A DNA stretch of 45,099 bases from Calocera cornea HHB12733 (Eukaryota > Basidiomycota > Dacrymycetes > Dacrymycetales > Dacrymycetaceae). Below, piece by piece: positions 22,375-34,169 of this stretch. The stretch is taken from the NCBI GenBank assembly GCA_001632435.1, contig KV424116.1, positions 1 to 45,099 of the forward strand. Direction: 5' to 3'. Position 1 is the first letter of the stretch. Each line of letters opens with the position of its first letter. Below the pieces are notes generated by a model. It saw nothing but the letters and a program-made list of their open reading frames with translations, searched no databases and was not told the origin of the DNA. A program made the translations under genes and the position numbers.

Positions 22375-25300
22375 CTACAGCCCCGACCAAGTGAAACCCT
22401 TCTCAAGGAGGAGTTTCGAACTCTGGGAAAGGGCATATGGTGACGAGCCAACGAAGACTGCATATTCACCCTCATCTGCTCTCCACTTGCCCAGCCGATC
22501 ATCGAAGTAAGAGACCGCGTGCTTGTCAAGCAGTAGGGTGACCTTGGATTCTTTCCCTGCCGAGAGATCACGGACTTTGGAGAAGGCTTTCAGAGAGAGT
22601 ACCGGGTGAATAAGGCTTCCAGACGGCAACGAAACATACAGCTGAACGACCTCCGATCCGGCTACTGAGCCGGTGTTTGAAATCGTGATGCTTACAGATG
22701 CCGTGAAATCAGCATCGTTCGTGGAAGGTGCAGAGACGTGAAGATTCGAGTACTGGAAGGTCGTATAGGAGAGACCGAAGCTAGGATGTGTAAGCGACAT
22801 GTCCTCCACACATGAGCTTCTCTTACCCGAATGGGAAGAGTGGCTCGATCCCGCGGCTCTGGTAATGCTTGTAGCCGACGAAGAGGTCCTCCGCATAGCG
22901 GACTTTTCCATTTTGGTTACCGTAATTCAGGTAGGAAGGAACATCTTCAACCCGTCTGGGGAATGTCATGGACATTCTGCCTGAAGGATTAACCTTGCCA
23001 AAGAGAACATCGGCGATGGCATGACCAGTCTCGTTGCCGAGGTACCAGGTGTGGACAAGGGCGTTGACAGAGTCCACCCACGGCATTGTGAATGCGGATC
23101 CCTGATTTCAAAGATGAGAACGATATGTCCGAGTAGTGAGAGCCTCTCTTACCGCCTGCGTCACCACGACGGTGTTCACGTTCGCTTTGGCGACGGCAGC
23201 CACGAGGTCGTTGGTCCGCCGCGGAAGATCTAAGCTTTTCCGATCGTACCCTTCGCTCTCCCAGTCCCCATTAAGGCCCACGACGACAACTACAGCGTCC
23301 GCAACTTTGGCCATCTCGACTGCGTCGCGTATGCCTTCTTCCTCATCCAAAAGCGGATATCCACCCAAGCGAACGCCAGCATTGGGACTCGGACCATCAT
23401 CCTTGTCCTTCTCGATGGAGCGCCGAAGGTTACTATATTCTAGGCGAATGTTTGGGGCAACGCCGGGCTTCATGTCAAAGTCCCCGGACACTTCACCATT
23501 AGGGTCCCAGAGTCCATTTCCTTTGCTTGTACCCCAAGACCAGTTGTCGACCACGAGCTTATCGTCGACGAACAGGTTCGCTCGACCTGCAACTGTCAAG
23601 CCAAAGCGGAACGTCGTCTTCTCATGACGAGCATGTAATTTGCCACGAAGGACGAGGTACCACTCTTGCTGCGAGAAGAAGAGATCCGTGTCCGTCATGA
23701 GTGCATTCAGGTCGTCCAGAATGAACTCTTCTACCGGCTCTGAGTAGTGTCCCTGGCTGTCGCGCTTCAGATAGAAGGTGCCATGCAGACCGGGTCGACC
23801 ATCAGGCGTGGTTAGGTCTCGTGTAGTCAATGTTGGAGCAGTGCCGTGTCCTAGGGTACAGCGGATGCTCAGCACATAAACAATGTGGGACTCGAACACT
23901 TACCCTGGCAGCCTTCGGTGTATAAGAGCTTCACATCTTTCGGCAGAGCTTCGACGATGCCCTCGTACGGCGTGATGACGTAAGAAGCCTTCAGCGACGC
24001 TGATCCTCCTCCAGCAAAGTAAGCTGCCTTTGCATTTGGACCAATGATGGCCACGGTCTTCAGCTTATCAGCCTTGAGGGGCAAGACGTTACGATCGTTC
24101 TTGAGTAGCACGATGGCGTCCCTGGCTACTTTGCGCATGAGAGCACTATCCTCGGCGGTGTCGTGGGAGCGTTCTTTCTGATCGCCATCGAGAATCTTGT
24201 TCATTATTAGCTCTATTATGAGCCGCACGATCTGGGACGCATACCTCTGGCGCACCATTGGCGGCCTTCTTTACGAGCTCCACGACAGCTCTGGCTCGAT
24301 CTTTGACGATATCGAGGGAGAGCTTCTTCGCCTCGATAGTGCGTATGACTTTGGAGGTCTGCCTCCAGCCGTCCGTGCCTGGCATCTCAAGATCGAGGCC
24401 AGCATGGTAGCCCTCCGGAACGCCATATGTGCCTGCCCTGATTCCAAGTCACCGTCAGCACATGTGTGAGTGTCGCTACAAGGAAGTGGTGTACCAGTCG
24501 GACATGACCATTCCGTCGAAGCCCCACTCCTTACGAAGCACTTCGGTCAACAGCCATGGATTCTCAGAGCAATGGGTCCCATTGATGCGATTGTAGCTGT
24601 GCATACTATTTTAGAAGTGGAGCTATACAGAAAGGGCGGTTGTGCGTACGCTGTCATGTACGACCATGGTTTGGCGTACTTTTGCGCTAACATGAATGGG
24701 TACAGGTAGACTTCCCGCAAGGCACGCTCCGAGATGAGAGAGTCAGAGCCGCGTCGTTCCAGCTCCTGCTCGTTCCCACTACGAGTGTATCAGATGGGAC
24801 AACGACGCAGCGGTAGCATCACGAACACGAAGTGCTTGATGCATGCAGAGATGCCTTCTCCTTGCAAGCCAGTGATATAGAACGCCGCCATCATGCCATT
24901 GAGGTAAGGATCCTCGGAGAAGCTCTCAAAGCTGCGTCCACCTAGTGGGTTCTATTATCGAGGACGGATAAGCGCAACGGCTAGGAGCAGGACGGGACCC
25001 ATACCCGCTGAATGTTGCAGGTCGGGCCGAGCAGCACGCTCGCCGCCTTCAGCTTGCACTCGGGAGCGAGGATCTTTGCTGCGACCGTGCCAATGAGATC
25101 GGTGTCCCAAGTTGCAGCAAGTGCGGTGGCACACTGAAATCGAGTGAGGAGAGTTTGACATCAACAGGGGATGCGTCTCACAGGAAGGCACTTTGCAGGA
25201 GTACTCATGAAGTATCTCCTCCCACGAGCACCATTCGGTCCGTCCGTCACCTTCCAATCCATCAGTATTTCAGCACTAAAGGATAGTCATCCAGGCGCAC

Positions 25301-25447
25301 ATTGATGCTTGGAATGCCCAGCCGGGGCACAGCGGCAGTGAACCACTTCCCCACACCCAGGGTGAGCGAAATCGCCTCCTCAGTCGAGAGCGCCTCGACC
25401 AGCTCATCCACATTCGCGTTCTTGATGTCCGACGGCTTGCCCGGCAT
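22375..25447 (-). CDS. GH3 beta-glucosidase with PA14 insert (copy A)
   Basis: The enzyme hydrolyses terminal non-reducing beta-D-glucosyl units, for example of cellobiose. Order from the N-terminus: [30 protein letters not shown], the nucleophile motif [11 protein letters not shown] (catalytic Asp codon 24497-24499), the alpha/beta sandwich ([20 protein letters not shown]), a PA14 domain inserted in it ([13 protein letters not shown] to [18 protein letters not shown]), [17 protein letters not shown] near the acid/base region, and a C-terminal fibronectin III-like domain ending SFTWSGL-type (here GFTWSGL). Roughly nine or ten exons give about 830-860 aa. No N-terminal signal peptide is visible ([16 protein letters not shown]), so an intracellular enzyme is likely, as for other PA14-type fungal GH3 enzymes. 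It is tandem to copy B, downstream of it on the same strand, with moderate G+C. Confidence 0.92.
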
Positions 25448-25812
25448 TGTCCTGTTGCTGAGGCGTCGTGGATAGCAGGTTGAGAGATATCCTCGTCATT
25501 GTCAGCAGTCGGGCTCCGTATAAGGCGGATGCGCTGGCTTCGTTTCCCCGACTCGGGACGGTAGCCCGAGCGTAGTGGAGGGCCGCACACGTGGCCGTAT
25601 ACATTCGAGACGATGGGAATTACATTGCCTTTTATTGGCAAGTCGGAGCCGATATTGTAGCTTTGTGAGAGTCAAATAAGTGTTGGACGCTGTGTTGGGT
25701 ACTACAAGCGTGCTCGTGATGAGGGAAGCTGGACGCGACGCGTTGTTGACACGGGATTTAGGGATGGATCACGCCAACCCTACAGGCGCAACTGAATTGG
25801 TTCTACACGGTT
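25448..25812. other. intergenic between the two glucosidases
   Basis: These 365 bp hold the promoter of copy A and the 3' end of copy B. No clear TATA box or further gene is seen. Confidence 0.55.
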
Positions 25813-28730
25813 CTACAATCCTAACCAAGTGAAGCTCTTTGGCAGAGAAAGAGATCCTTGCAGCGCGATGGTGTCGCTTGAAGGGCCGACGAGGATCCCG
25901 TATTCGCCTGCGTCCGCCACCCACTTGTCGAGCCGGTCGTCGAAGTACGACACGGCGTACTTGTCGAGCGACAGGAGCACCGTGGCGCTCTTGCCCGGAG
26001 CGAGGTCCAGGACTTTCGTGAATGCCTTGAGCGTGCGGATGGGGTGTATGAGGTTGCCAGTGGGCAGGGAGACGTAGAGCTGGACGACTTCCGAGCCGGC
26101 CACCTTGCCGGTGTTCGTGACGGTAAGCTTGACGGACGCGGTAAAGTCGACATCCGCGGAGGACGGCTTTGAGACATCCAGATCCGAGTACTTGAAGGTC
26201 GTGTAAGACAATCCAAAGCTAGACAGAGTCAGAACAAGTAAACTCAGCTTGGCGCGTACATACCCGAACGGGAAGAGCGGCTCGATGTCCCTAGCCTGGT
26301 AGTGCTTGTACCCCACGAACAGGTCCTCCGCATAGCGCACCTTTCCGTTCTGGTTCCCATAGTTGAGGTGGGACGGCACGTCCTCGATGCGCTTCGGGAA
26401 TGTGAGCGACAGCTTGCCGGACGGGTTGACCGCGCCGAAGAGCACGTCGGCGATCGCGCTGCCCGTCTCGTTGCCGAGGTACCAGGTGTGCACGAGCGCG
26501 GACACCGAGTCCACCCAGGGCATCGTGAATGCCGAGCCCTGCGTGAGCGTCAGCAAGGACCCATCATACAACAACGACATCGACGCACCGCCTGCGTGAC
26601 GACAATTGCTTTCGGGTTGGCCTTTGCGACCGCAGCGACGAGGTCGTTCGTCCTCCTCGGCAAGTCGAGGTTCTTCCGGTCGTACCCCTCGCTCTCCCAG
26701 TCGCCGTTCAGGCCAACGACGACGATGACCGCGTCGGCCGACTTGGCGAGCTCGACAGCCTCCTTGATTCCCTCCTCCTCGTCGAGCAAGGGATGGCCGC
26801 CAAGGCGCATGCCTGCATGCGGGTTCGGGACGATCTTCTCGTCCCCCTGCGCGGGCCCGGTGAGGTTGCTGTACTCCAAGCGGATGTCATAGGCCCTGCC
26901 GGGCAGCATGACAAAGTCGCCCATCTCCTCCTCGGTGCCGTCGCCGAAGAAGCTGTCCCCGCGCCGCTGCCAGGTCCAGTTGTCGATCACGAGCGTGCCG
27001 TCGACGAAGAGCTTTGCGCGCCCGGCGACGGAGATGCCGAACCGGTAGGTCGTCTTCCGCTCCTGCGGCCGGAGCTTGCCCCGCAGGACGAGGTACCACT
27101 CGTCGGAGGAGAAGAAGATGTCGCTGTCGTTCATGAGGGTGTCGGTGCTGTCCAGCAGGAAGTTGTCGACGGGCGCGGAGTAGCTGCCCGCGGCGTCCCG
27201 CTGGTGGTAGAACGTCGCGTCCAGGCCCGCGCGCCCGTCGTCCGTCATGAGCTCGCGCCCGGTCAGAGGCGGCGCGCGGCGGTGTCCTAACAGCCATCAG
27301 CTCGTGCGCAACCCTGCCAGGCAGGACGCACCCTGACACCCCTCGGCATACAGCACCTTGACGTCCTTCGGCAGCGCGGCAGTGATGCCCTCAAAGGGTG
27401 TGACGACATAGCTCGCCTTCAAGCTGGCGCTCCCCCCTCCCGCAAAGGCGGCCGCCTTCGCGCTGGGCCCGATGATCGCGAGGGTGCGCACCTTGGCCTT
27501 GTCGAGCGGGAGGATCCCGCCGTCGTTCTTGAGCAGGACGATGGCGCTGCCGGCGACCTTGCGCATGAGCGCCTTGTCCGCGGGCGTGTCGTGGGTGCGC
27601 TCGACCTGGTCGCCGTCGAGGATCTCGGGCGCGCCCGCAGCGCACCGCTGGACGAGCTGGAGGACGGCACGCGCGCGCGCGCGCACGACGGGGAGAGACA
27701 GCTTCTTCGCTTCGATCGACCGGAGGACCTTGGACGCCGTACGCCAGCCGTCTGTCCCGGGCATCTCCAGGTCCAGCCCGGCGTGGTACGCTTCCGGCAC
27801 GCCGTACGTCCCGCGCCTAGACCCAGCAACCGCCTGTGAGCCTGGCGGCAAGCAGGAACAGGAAGCCCAGCAAGGAAGCGCACCAGTCGCTCATGACGAG
27901 CCCGTCGAAGCCCCACTCCTCCCTGAGCAGCGTCCCGAGCAACCAGGGGTGCTCCGAGCAGTGCGTGCCGTTTATGCGGTTGTACGAGGTCATGTAGCTC
28001 CAGGGCTGGGCGAGCTTCTGGGCGAGCATGAACGGGTAGAGGTACACTTCGCGCAGCGCGCGCGGGGTGATGAGCGAGTCGGAGCCCTTGCGCTCTTGCT
28101 CTTGCTCGTTGCCGCTGTGCCCCGCACCCACGCAAGACCGGGTCAGTGCTTCCCCCGCGCGTGGGAGGCGGGACGACGCACACGAAATGCTTGATGCACG
28201 CGCTGACGCCCTGCGCCTGCAGGCTGCGCACGTACGCGGCCGCGCACATCCCGCTCAGGTGCGGGTCCTCGGAGAAGCTCTCGAAGCTGCGCCCGCCCAG
28301 CGGCGAGCGCTGGATGTTGACTGTCGGGCCGAGCAGGACGGACGCGGCTTTCAGCTTGCATTCGGGGGCGAGGATGTGCGCGGCGGCCGCGGCGATGAGG
28401 GCGGTGTCCCAGGTTGCGGCGAGGGCGGTTGCGCACTACGTGGCCCCACACCGTTCTGAGTCAACAGGGATAGGAGGAGGGGGGGGGACCAAGACGCACA
28501 GGCAAGCACTTGGCTGGCGTGCCGAGGAAGTACTTGCGGCCCCTGGCGCCGTTGGGCCCGTCGGTGACGTTTATCCCGGGCACGCCTAGGCGGGGGACGG
28601 GGGCGGTGAACCAGTTGCCGACGCCGGTGGTGAGCGCGATGAGCTCCTCGCTGCTGAGGCGGGGGAGGAGGGCGTCGATGTCTGCGTGGGCGAAGGCGGA
28701 GGGCGCGGCGGTGGCGGTGGGAGGGGGCAT
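25813..28730 (-). CDS. GH3 beta-glucosidase with PA14 insert (copy B, GC-rich)
   Basis: This is a close paralogue of copy A with the same domain order: [41 protein letters not shown] (catalytic Asp codon 27896-27898), RTLAIIGPSAKAAAFAGGGS, a PA14 insert (GLDATFYHQRDAA to [17 protein letters not shown]), [16 protein letters not shown] and the C-terminal FnIII-like domain ending SFTWLGL. The splice junction after the MSDW tryptophan has the same phase as in copy A, so intron positions predate the duplication. Third positions are far richer in G+C than in copy A. The N-terminus (MPPPTATAAPSAFAHAD) is not a signal peptide. Length is about 840 aa. It is divergent from the YML020W-like gene at 29423. 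No disabling change was seen. Confidence 0.92.
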
Positions 28731-29422
28731 CGCGCTGTGCTGCTACTGAGATGGTGGGGCTGCTGGCCGGGAGTGAGTTGCTGGAGGGGGAGGACAAGAG
28801 TGTGGTCGGGGGTGGTCTATCCCCGGCCGACCGCCAGCAGCCTATATGCCCTCCAGCACACCCGCGCCCCGGTCCCTGACAGCTGACCGGCCCTCGCCCC
28901 GAGCGCCCTCCAACGCTCAGCCCTGGGTCAACCCCGGTGGAGGACCGCAACACCGCTCACCCCGTCGATTCCTGCTTGTTCTTGTTGCACGTGTGGCCCT
29001 TTTGGGCGGGAAGTGACCCGGCGCGGGAGGGGGCGCCAAGAGGGCGTAGACATATAAACATGTTTGTTTGATGTTGACGTGCTGTCAGCTGGCTGGAGGT
29101 GCGGAGGAGGGACGGGCCTGGATGGAGGGAGGGAATGCGGGGAAGTCTCGGCCGCACACTCTCCCTGTCCGGTCGGCGCTAACCCTGTCGGCGCTAACCC
29201 CCCCAATTAATGCCCCCCCAACCCGGATCGCCCCTAATGACGCGTGTGTGTCGCCACCCATGCCTGCTACGCACCGCGCCGCTCCTGAGTGAGCCTCCGC
29301 GCTCCGTGCTCCGTGCTCCGTGGTCTTCCTATCCTGCCCAGTCACCCGCACACACCGGCTCGGTCCCTGTTGCTCTCGTCCCGCACCCACTGGCCGACAG
29401 CGTACAGGGCTGACGACGACCG
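28731..29422. promoter_or_regulatory. divergent promoter, glucosidase B / YML020W-like gene
   Basis: These 692 bp lie between two starts on opposite strands. A TATATAG-like box on the minus strand near 28840-28847 could serve glucosidase B, and TATAAAC at about 29053 lies on the plus strand. Two small tandem repeats are present: a 15-bp unit (GTCGGCGCTAACCC plus one base) at 29172-29201, and GCTCCGT three times at 29301-29321, about 100 bp before the start of the YML020W-like gene. Confidence 0.5.
29172..29201. repeat. 15-bp direct repeat, two adjacent copies
   Basis: GTCGGCGCTAACCC followed by T or C occurs at 29172-29186 and 29187-29201 in the shared promoter region. Confidence 0.8.
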
Positions 29423-32400
29423 ATGCCGCCCTCTCTCGCTGCGGGCAACGCTGCGGCATTCCCCTCCTCGTCCCCCTCCGCTGCACCCCTACCCACATCA
29501 GCCGGCCCGCTCCCGCCCTCCACGTCATCAACCTCAACCTCCTCAACCTCCTCAACCGCCTCCTCTCAAGCAACAGCCCGCCCCGCCCTCCTCCCCACCC
29601 AGCCCAGACCGGACGCCCCAGCCCTAACCCGCGTCTCCGCCCGCGCCCAGCAGCAACGCAAGGGCCTCAAGAGCGCAATGGGCAGCCTCCCCCGCCCGCG
29701 CCCCAGCCCGCTCAGGAAGGAGCTGAGCTTCGGCGACGGCTTCGGGGGCGCATCTGGCAGTGGCAGTGGGAGTGGCAGTGGGAACGGGAATGGGAACGGG
29801 AGGGCAGGCAGCCCCGCGGAAGAGCGCGACAAAGGCAAGAAACGCGCGCTCCCCGCCCCTTCCCTCTCTCCCGACCCCGCCCCCCGCCCCGCCAGCTCGA
29901 GCTCGCAAGGCCCAGGCGCAGGCGTGGGCGCATATACGGACCCCTCCCTCCCCGAGCCAAACAAACGGCCCAAGCTCGCTCCCTCCACAGCCCCAGAACC
30001 GTCCCCCTCGGCCCGGGAGCTGGCTACAGTACCCCACGGGCACGCGCTCCCCGGCCAGCCGAGCACGTCGGGCAAGAGCTGGTGGGCCTGGTCCTCTCCC
30101 AGCTTGCCGATGGTCGACAGCCCCTCTGCCTCTGACGCGGTTGGGCCTGCTGCTGCTGCTGGGACGGGAGGACTGGGAGCAGCGGCTGAGCAGGGGCACA
30201 TACAGGCCGTCGTCCCCGCCTCCCTCCCCTCCGCCGAGCCGCCCTCCGCCGCAGGGGTGCTCTCCGCCCCAGAGACGAGCGCAGCGGCGCTCCTCCTCGC
30301 CGCGTCCACCCCTCCCCCTCCCCCGCCAAGCTCCTCCCTCCCCTCTGAGAGCAGCACCGAACGACAGAAAGAGCCCACGCTGAAGCCCAAACGCAGCTGG
30401 TTCGGCAGTTTCGGCCGCCGACGCGTTCTCTCCAGCTCCGACCCTCCCCCGCCCGTCCCGGCGCTCCCTGCTCTCCCCGCGCAGCCCTCGCAGCCCGCAG
30501 AGCTCTCTTTGCCCGAGGCGCAGCGGGGGATACAGCGCTTCCCCTCCGAAGCTTCTGCAGCGTCCGCCCCGCCGGTCCTGCAGTCCTCCGCCTCAGCCCC
30601 TCCCAGCACCCTCTCGCCCTCTCCGACACCAACGGCCCCGCCCACACCCCGTCGGCCCAGCTCGCCAATCCCGATCCCGACCCCGAGCACGCCCCACCCA
30701 GCGCGCGCCGGCCCGTCCTCCCAGCGCCCCGCGCACTCCCGCGCGCCGTCCACCGCCTCCAGGTTCACCTTCACCGCCTCGAACCCCAGCACGCCCCCCT
30801 CGCACGCGCTCCAGCCGCTCGAGTCCCCCGACACGCGCGTCCCCACACCCGCCTTCCTCCGCCCCGCCTCCTCAGCCTCAGACACCGCCTCCCTCTCCTC
30901 CTCCCCCGGCGCAGGGGAAGAGCGCGGCCTCGCCCGCCTGATGCCTGCCCAGCCCAGCGGGCTGAGCGGGCTCAACGCCGGCGCGCTGAGGTACACGCTC
31001 AGCCTACCCCTGCTCGGGAGGGCGAAGCGGAGCATGGAGGTTGTCAGGCTTGTTCAGGCTGGGGCTCAGGCTGAGGGCGCTGCCGCCCAGGCAGGGGAGG
31101 GGGCGATGGTCCTCGCTGCTGCTGGCGGGCGGGAGGGAGGGGAAGGAAAGGTCGACGTCGTGCTCGTCCCACCCACGCCGGGGCCGGGGAACGGCCAAGC
31201 TGCGACCGAGAGCGAGAGCGGAGAGAATCCGGCTGTAGAGCACGCCAATGCCAATACTAATACCGGNNNNNNNNNNNNNNNNNNNNNNNNNNNNNNNNNN
31301 NNNNNNNNNNNNNNNNNNNNNNNNNNNNNNNNNNNNNNNNNNNNNNNNNNNNNNNNNNNNNNNNNNNNNNNNNNNNNNNNNNNNNNNNNNNCAGAACAAG
31401 CAGCGGCCGAGGCGGCCTGGTGGTGGTCCTACCTCGGGTTCGCGACTGCCGCCAATCCCGGCGTGGCAACCGTTGCGCCGCACCCTGCTTCCCCAGCGGC
31501 GGCGGCGGCAGCAGACTCCGAAGCGTCGGACATCCTCCCCCCGCTCTCGCCCTCCCCGCTCCCGCCTCATCTTCACCCGCACGCCCAGCAGGCCCAGCCA
31601 GACGCCCCCCAGTCCTCAGCGATGTCCGTCGTCTCCGCCGACACGGGCCGCACGCGCGGCGGGAGCGTCTGGTACCAGCCTTGGTACTGGTACACTGCTC
31701 CTGCTGCGCCGCTGTCTGTTCCTGGGGACGGGGAGGGGAAGACGGAGGCGGAGCGGGTTAAGGAGGATGCGCTGGCCCGGTCTGCGGAGGGCGCTCTCTC
31801 GGCAGCAGCGGATGCGCAAGCTCAAGAGCAGCAAAAACAGGCGGAAGATGCCCGAGAACAAGCTCAAGCCCAAGCAGCAGCAGCAGCAGCAGCAGCAGTA
31901 GCGGGGACGCCCAGCAACCCCCTCACGAGCGCATCAAACATGCCCATGTGGGTATCCTTCTTCTCCGCTGGGCGCAACCCCGCCGCGCGCGCGATCAGGC
32001 AGCACGAGGAGATGGAGGTGATGGACATTGACGAGGACGCTTCTGCTCCTGCTCCGGTCGCGCAGAACGGCTCGCCAGCCTCGAGCGGGATGGTGCTCGG
32101 CAGCCCGACCTCCGTGCAAGCGCTCGTCCCGGCCACCGCGGCGCTCAGCGTCAGTGCGCCGAAGGACGAGCTCAAGCGGAGCGCGGCGAAAGAAGCTGCT
32201 CGGGCAGCGGGCTGCGCGAAGGAGGCTGTTCGGGCGGCGAGGTCCCAGTCCCGCGATGCGCTCAGGGCGAGTGGGAACGACAAGGACGCTGGGAGCAAGC
32301 CGGCGAGCATCAAGGTTCCCGACCCGGTCAAAGCCGGTACTTCCCCGACGGCTGCTGCATCCACCACGCCGGCGTTCGCTGGGACTGCAGCTCCCAGCAA

Positions 32401-34169
32401 AGGGCCGGCGAACCAGACGCCCGAGCCGCCCAAGGACGCCCCTGCACCGCCGCTCACCGCCCACCCCAAGCCCAAGAAAGCGCTCGAGGCGAAGCGCGCT
32501 GCCTCCATCACGTCCAAGAAGGACACCAAGGGCGAGCCCGTCGTGCCCGTGCCCAACTTCCTCCTCCCCACCTTCCAGGACGTCTTCTACCACCCGCCGC
32601 TGTCCATCCGCCCGCCCGAGCCGGACGGCAGCAAGCCTTCGGGTGCGCTGAAGAAGACGATGCGGTATATGAACAGGTTCCTGAGCGCCCCGCCCAGGTA
32701 CGGGCCGGTGCTGGTCGACCCGGAGCTGGCGGAGTACCAGCGGCGGCTGGAGAAGGGCAAGGGACGGGAACGGGAAGAGGTCATCCCCAGCACTGCGGCG
32801 CGGGAGAAGCGCACGCAGGAGCGCATGAAGATGGAGGGCATGCCCGCGATCATGCCCCGCAGCTGGGCGGTGCTCGGCCTGGACAGGCTGGGAGAGATGA
32901 GGACGGTCAAGAAGGCAGTTGTCATCGGCATTCATGGCTGGTTTCCGGGAGCGATGCTGAGGAGCGTGCTGGGAGAGCCGACGGGGACGAGCGCAAAGTT
33001 TGTGCAGATGCAGAGGGACGCGTTGGTCGATTATCTCCGTGCGTTCTACTCTGGGCAACACTTGGGCAATACTGACCATTGCTGTAGAGAAGCACGATAT
33101 TCAGCTGGATCAGCTGACGGAGATCCCTCTGGAAGGAGAAGGGACGATCCAGAGCAGACTCGACAAGCTTTACACGAATCTCACCACGAACGAGGCGTGG
33201 ATTACCGCTATCCACGAGGCGGACATCATCCTGTTCGCGACGCACTCGCAGGGCTCCGTCGTCACTTGTCACATCATGGACCGTCTGCTCGAGGAGGGAC
33301 ACATCTACACTGGCATGCCACAGCCGAGTGCGGGCGAGACGATCGTCAAGATGGAAACGCAAGGACCGTCGCCGCCCAAGAAGGTCCAACGGGTCACATG
33401 TCTTGCTCTCTGTGGGATTCACCTCGGTCCACTGCTCTATCTCAACACGAGCGTTCTCACCCAGCCGTGGCTCCACTATCTCGAATCAGCGGCAGCACGC
33501 GAGCTGTTCGAGTTCCAGGACACGGAAAGCGAAGTGTCAAAGCGGTATGTCAACGCCCTTGCACGCGTCTTGGACCACGGGTGCAAGTTCGTCTACATCG
33601 CCTCGCTCAACGACCAGGTCGTGCCGATCTACTCAGGCGCGTTCGTCAACGCATCGCATCCCCTCATCCTGCGTGGCCTGTACATCGACGGCGACGCGTA
33701 CAGCTCGACGGACTTCCTGACGAATTTACTCGTGCTGTGTCTGCGGCTGCGCAACGCTGGTTTGACCGACGGTGGCCTTGTGGTGCATCTGTCTGAGGCC
33801 ACCGCCGGCTCTCTGAACGGCGTCGGGCATAGCACGGCCTACGAAGAGATGTCCTGCTATACCCTCGCTGTGCGCTTCTTATTCGAGACGAACCAGAGCC
33901 CAAATCCGCTCCCGCCGCTCGAGCTCGAGCCTTTCTCAGCACGCGAATCTCGGAACGACTACGAGATCCCGTGGATCCTCAACGAGCTCGTCACTCACCC
34001 AGCGGTGCAGGAATGGTTCCTGTCGGAGATTGAGGAGCTTCGGGCGTCATTCGACGACTGGAAGCCGCGGACCGCGGCGCTGAGGGATATCCGGAGGAAA
34101 TTGGAGCCGATCAAACGGAAAGGAAGGGGACTGAACAGGATTGTGGTCGTTGGCCCAAGTCGATTGTAG
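29423..34169 (+). CDS. YML020W-like alpha/beta-hydrolase-fold protein with long disordered N-terminus
   Basis: Two exons, 29423-33038 and 33088-34169, give 4698 nt and 1565 aa (43 residues unknown because of the gap). The first 1,100 residues are low-complexity, rich in Pro, Ser and Ala, with a Gly-Ser/Gly-Asn run near residue 115 and a run of nine alanines coded by GCA repeats near 31880. The C-terminal third is conserved and resembles the uncharacterised yeast protein YML020W: FLLPTFQDVFYHPP, VVIGIHGWFPGAMLRSVLGE (near residue 1168), then in exon 2 DIILFATHSQGSVVTCHIMD with a serine in an HSQG nucleophile elbow (near residue 1258), ALCGIHLGPLLYLN and YIASLNDQVVPIYSG, with a late His in NGVGHST. 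This fits a serine hydrolase fold (lipase-like), but no substrate is known. The start codon is the first Met of the open frame; the poorly conserved N-terminus makes it uncertain. Confidence 0.8.
31267..31391. other. assembly gap (125 N)
   Basis: A run of 125 unknown bases lies in exon 1 of the YML020W-like gene. The same frame is clearly coding on both sides: Ala-Asn-Thr-rich before, EQAAAEAAWWWSYLGF after. The size given therefore keeps the frame. The left edge shows short degenerate repeats (GCCAATACTAATACC), so the missing piece may be a tandem repeat. Confidence 0.95.
31873..31900 (+). repeat. GCA/CAG trinucleotide repeat, about nine units
   Basis: An almost pure GCA repeat codes an alanine run in the disordered part of the YML020W-like protein. 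It is a potential length-polymorphic site. Confidence 0.8.

Noticed and set aside
29566..31035. Minus-strand open frame of 489 codons
   Set aside because: It is antisense to the GC-rich low-complexity exon of the YML020W-like gene; high G+C removes stop codons on all frames.
31861..31901. Poly-glutamine tract from the CAG repeat
   Set aside because: In the true reading frame the repeat codes alanine; the glutamine reading belongs to a frame that ends at once.
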